Below, piece by piece: positions 14,109 to 15,012 of a DNA stretch of 15,012 nt. The stretch is taken from NCBI GenBank assembly GCA_026982255.1, contig JALSHL010000199.1:1-15012 (forward strand), read 5' to 3'. Source of the DNA: Paracoccaceae bacterium. GTDB lineage: Bacteria; Pseudomonadota; Alphaproteobacteria; Rhodobacterales; Rhodobacteraceae. Within the stretch, counting starts at the first letter, position 1, and each line of letters begins with the position of its first letter. A program made the translations under genes and the position numbers. The notes below the pieces were generated by a model. The model did not search any database and was not told the DNA's origin. It saw nothing but the letters and a program-made list of their open reading frames with translations.

Positions 14109-15012
14109 ATGCAGGAATCGCAATACGAATCGACTCGTGCCGGATCGGCCCCTGTAAGGGGTGGCCGGCCTGTGACGCTTGCCGTTCGCGGAACTGGTGC
14201 GATTATCTCCGTCGGGCTGGTATTCAGCATCATTTACTGGGCGGTTTCGCTGGGCCAGCGCGATGCCAGCCAGATACCGGTTATCCGCGCGATGGAGGGT
14301 GCCGCTCGCATCGCCCCCGACGATCCCGGCGGCACTCAGGCGGCCTATCAGGGGTTGGCCGTGAACGAGGTTTTGGCGCAGGACATTTCCGAACAGGTCG
14401 AGACCGATGCAACGTTGGCTCCGGCAACTCCGGCGATCCAGCCGGAGGATCAGGCGATGAGCGCATTGCAGCCGGTCGCGCCGGCCCCCGCCGCCGAGCC
14501 GACGCGGGTTGATGCGTCCAGCATGCTGGTCGAGGTCAACCCCGATGGCACGCCGGTCGAACCCGATCCGGTGGCGGAGCCGATCGTTTCCGATGTTGCC
14601 GCCGACGGAATGGTTGCCCCGCTGCGGCGCCCGCCGAGCTTCTATGAATCCGATATCATCAACAACCTGCTGCTGGAGGTCCTGCCCGAGGAAGGCGATA
14701 CCTCGCAGGAGGTGCCGGAGCCGCCGCGCCCGACGCCGCCCTATGGCAATCCCTATCTCGATCCCGGCGACGCGCTGGTGCAACTGGGCGCTTTCAACAG
14801 CCTCGAGGACGCCACCGCCGTATGGGACCGTTTCCAATCCGAAAACTCCGACATTCTCGCCGGACTGCAGCGCGTGATCGCGCCGGTCGAGGCGGGCGGA
14901 CGCCTGCTTTACCAGCTGCGCGCCGCCGGATTGACGGATGTTGACCAGGCCAGGGACATTTGCGCCGCACTCGATACGCGCGGCGTGGATTGTATTCCGC
15001 TGACACAGAAAT
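14109..15012 (+). CDS. SPOR-domain membrane protein, 3' end outside the window
   Basis: An open frame runs from ATG 14109 to the end of the window (301 codons, no stop). The product has a short basic cytoplasmic N-terminus (about 1-28), one transmembrane helix (AIISVGLVFSIIYWAVSL, 31-48), a long periplasmic region rich in Pro, Ala and acidic residues (about 50-218), and a C-terminal SPOR-like domain from about 221 (DALVQLGAFNSLEDATAVWDRF...LLYQLRAAGLTDVDQARDICAAL...DCIPL). SPOR domains bind denuded peptidoglycan glycans, often at the septum. An in-frame TGA lies 6 codons upstream at 14091-14093. AAAGG (14093-14097) is 11 bases before the ATG; TTG at 14100 is a possible but less likely start. 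SPOR genes commonly follow argS in Rhodobacterales, as far as I recall. Confidence 0.85.
   Translation, partial: MQESQYESTRAGSAPVRGGRPVTLAVRGTGAIISVGLVFSIIYWAVSLGQRDASQIPVIRAMEGAARIAPDDPGGTQAAYQGLAVNEVLAQDISEQVETDATLAPATPAIQPEDQAMSALQPVAPAPAAEPTRVDASSMLVEVNPDGTPVEPDPVAEPIVSDVAADGMVAPLRRPPSFYESDIINNLLLEVLPEEGDTSQEVPEPPRPTPPYGNPYLDPGDALVQLGAFNSLEDATAVWDRFQSENSDILAGLQRVIAPVEAGGRLLYQLRAAGLTDVDQARDICAALDTRGVDCIPLTQK

Noticed and set aside
14084..14512. 142-residue + strand frame at the start of the SPOR gene
   Set aside because: Out of frame with the SPOR protein, whose frame stays open to the end of the window and shows a membrane helix and SPOR pattern.

Overview
The window is about 15 kb of chromosomal DNA from an alphaproteobacterium, most likely Rhodobacterales (Roseobacter/Paracoccus type). 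The clues are G/C-rich coding sequence, the end of the ribosomal alpha operon (rpoA-rplQ), a mitochondrial-type ATP12 F1-assembly chaperone, a complete aapJQMP general L-amino-acid ABC transporter, and argS followed by a SPOR-domain membrane protein. All recognisable genes lie on the + strand. I see no insertion sequences, integrases, CRISPR arrays, tRNA or rRNA genes.

Layout. (1) 1-1709: leader stem-loops, rpoA, rplQ, and a strong intrinsic terminator closing the ribosomal operon. (2) 1743-7153: a compact co-directional cluster of an APC-like permease of unknown substrate, rarA (AAA+ replication-stress ATPase), crcB/fluC (fluoride channel), an RluA/RluC-family 23S rRNA pseudouridine synthase, a HAD-IA phosphatase and an ATP12-family F1-ATPase chaperone. 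crcB-rluC and rluC-HAD overlap by 4 bases (ATGA) and the ATP12 gene starts 1 base after the HAD stop, so these four are probably translated from one mRNA. (3) 7154-7724: a 571-base gap with no convincing gene. It has a stretch of about 42% G+C and several inverted repeats, and it is the only part of the window whose content the genes do not explain. (4) 7725-12202: aapJ, aapQ, aapM, aapP (periplasmic binding protein, two permeases, ATPase). A stem-loop follows aapJ, as expected if the binding protein is made in excess. (5) 12203-15012: a double hairpin region, argS, and the 5' portion of a SPOR-domain gene that runs off the window.

Most of the window is housekeeping or well-known transport. 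I did not find a clearly new biological system. The best leads are the structured region upstream of aapJ, the APC-like permease between rplQ and rarA, and two places where a -10-like sequence sits in the loop of an inverted repeat (upstream of argS and upstream of the SPOR gene).
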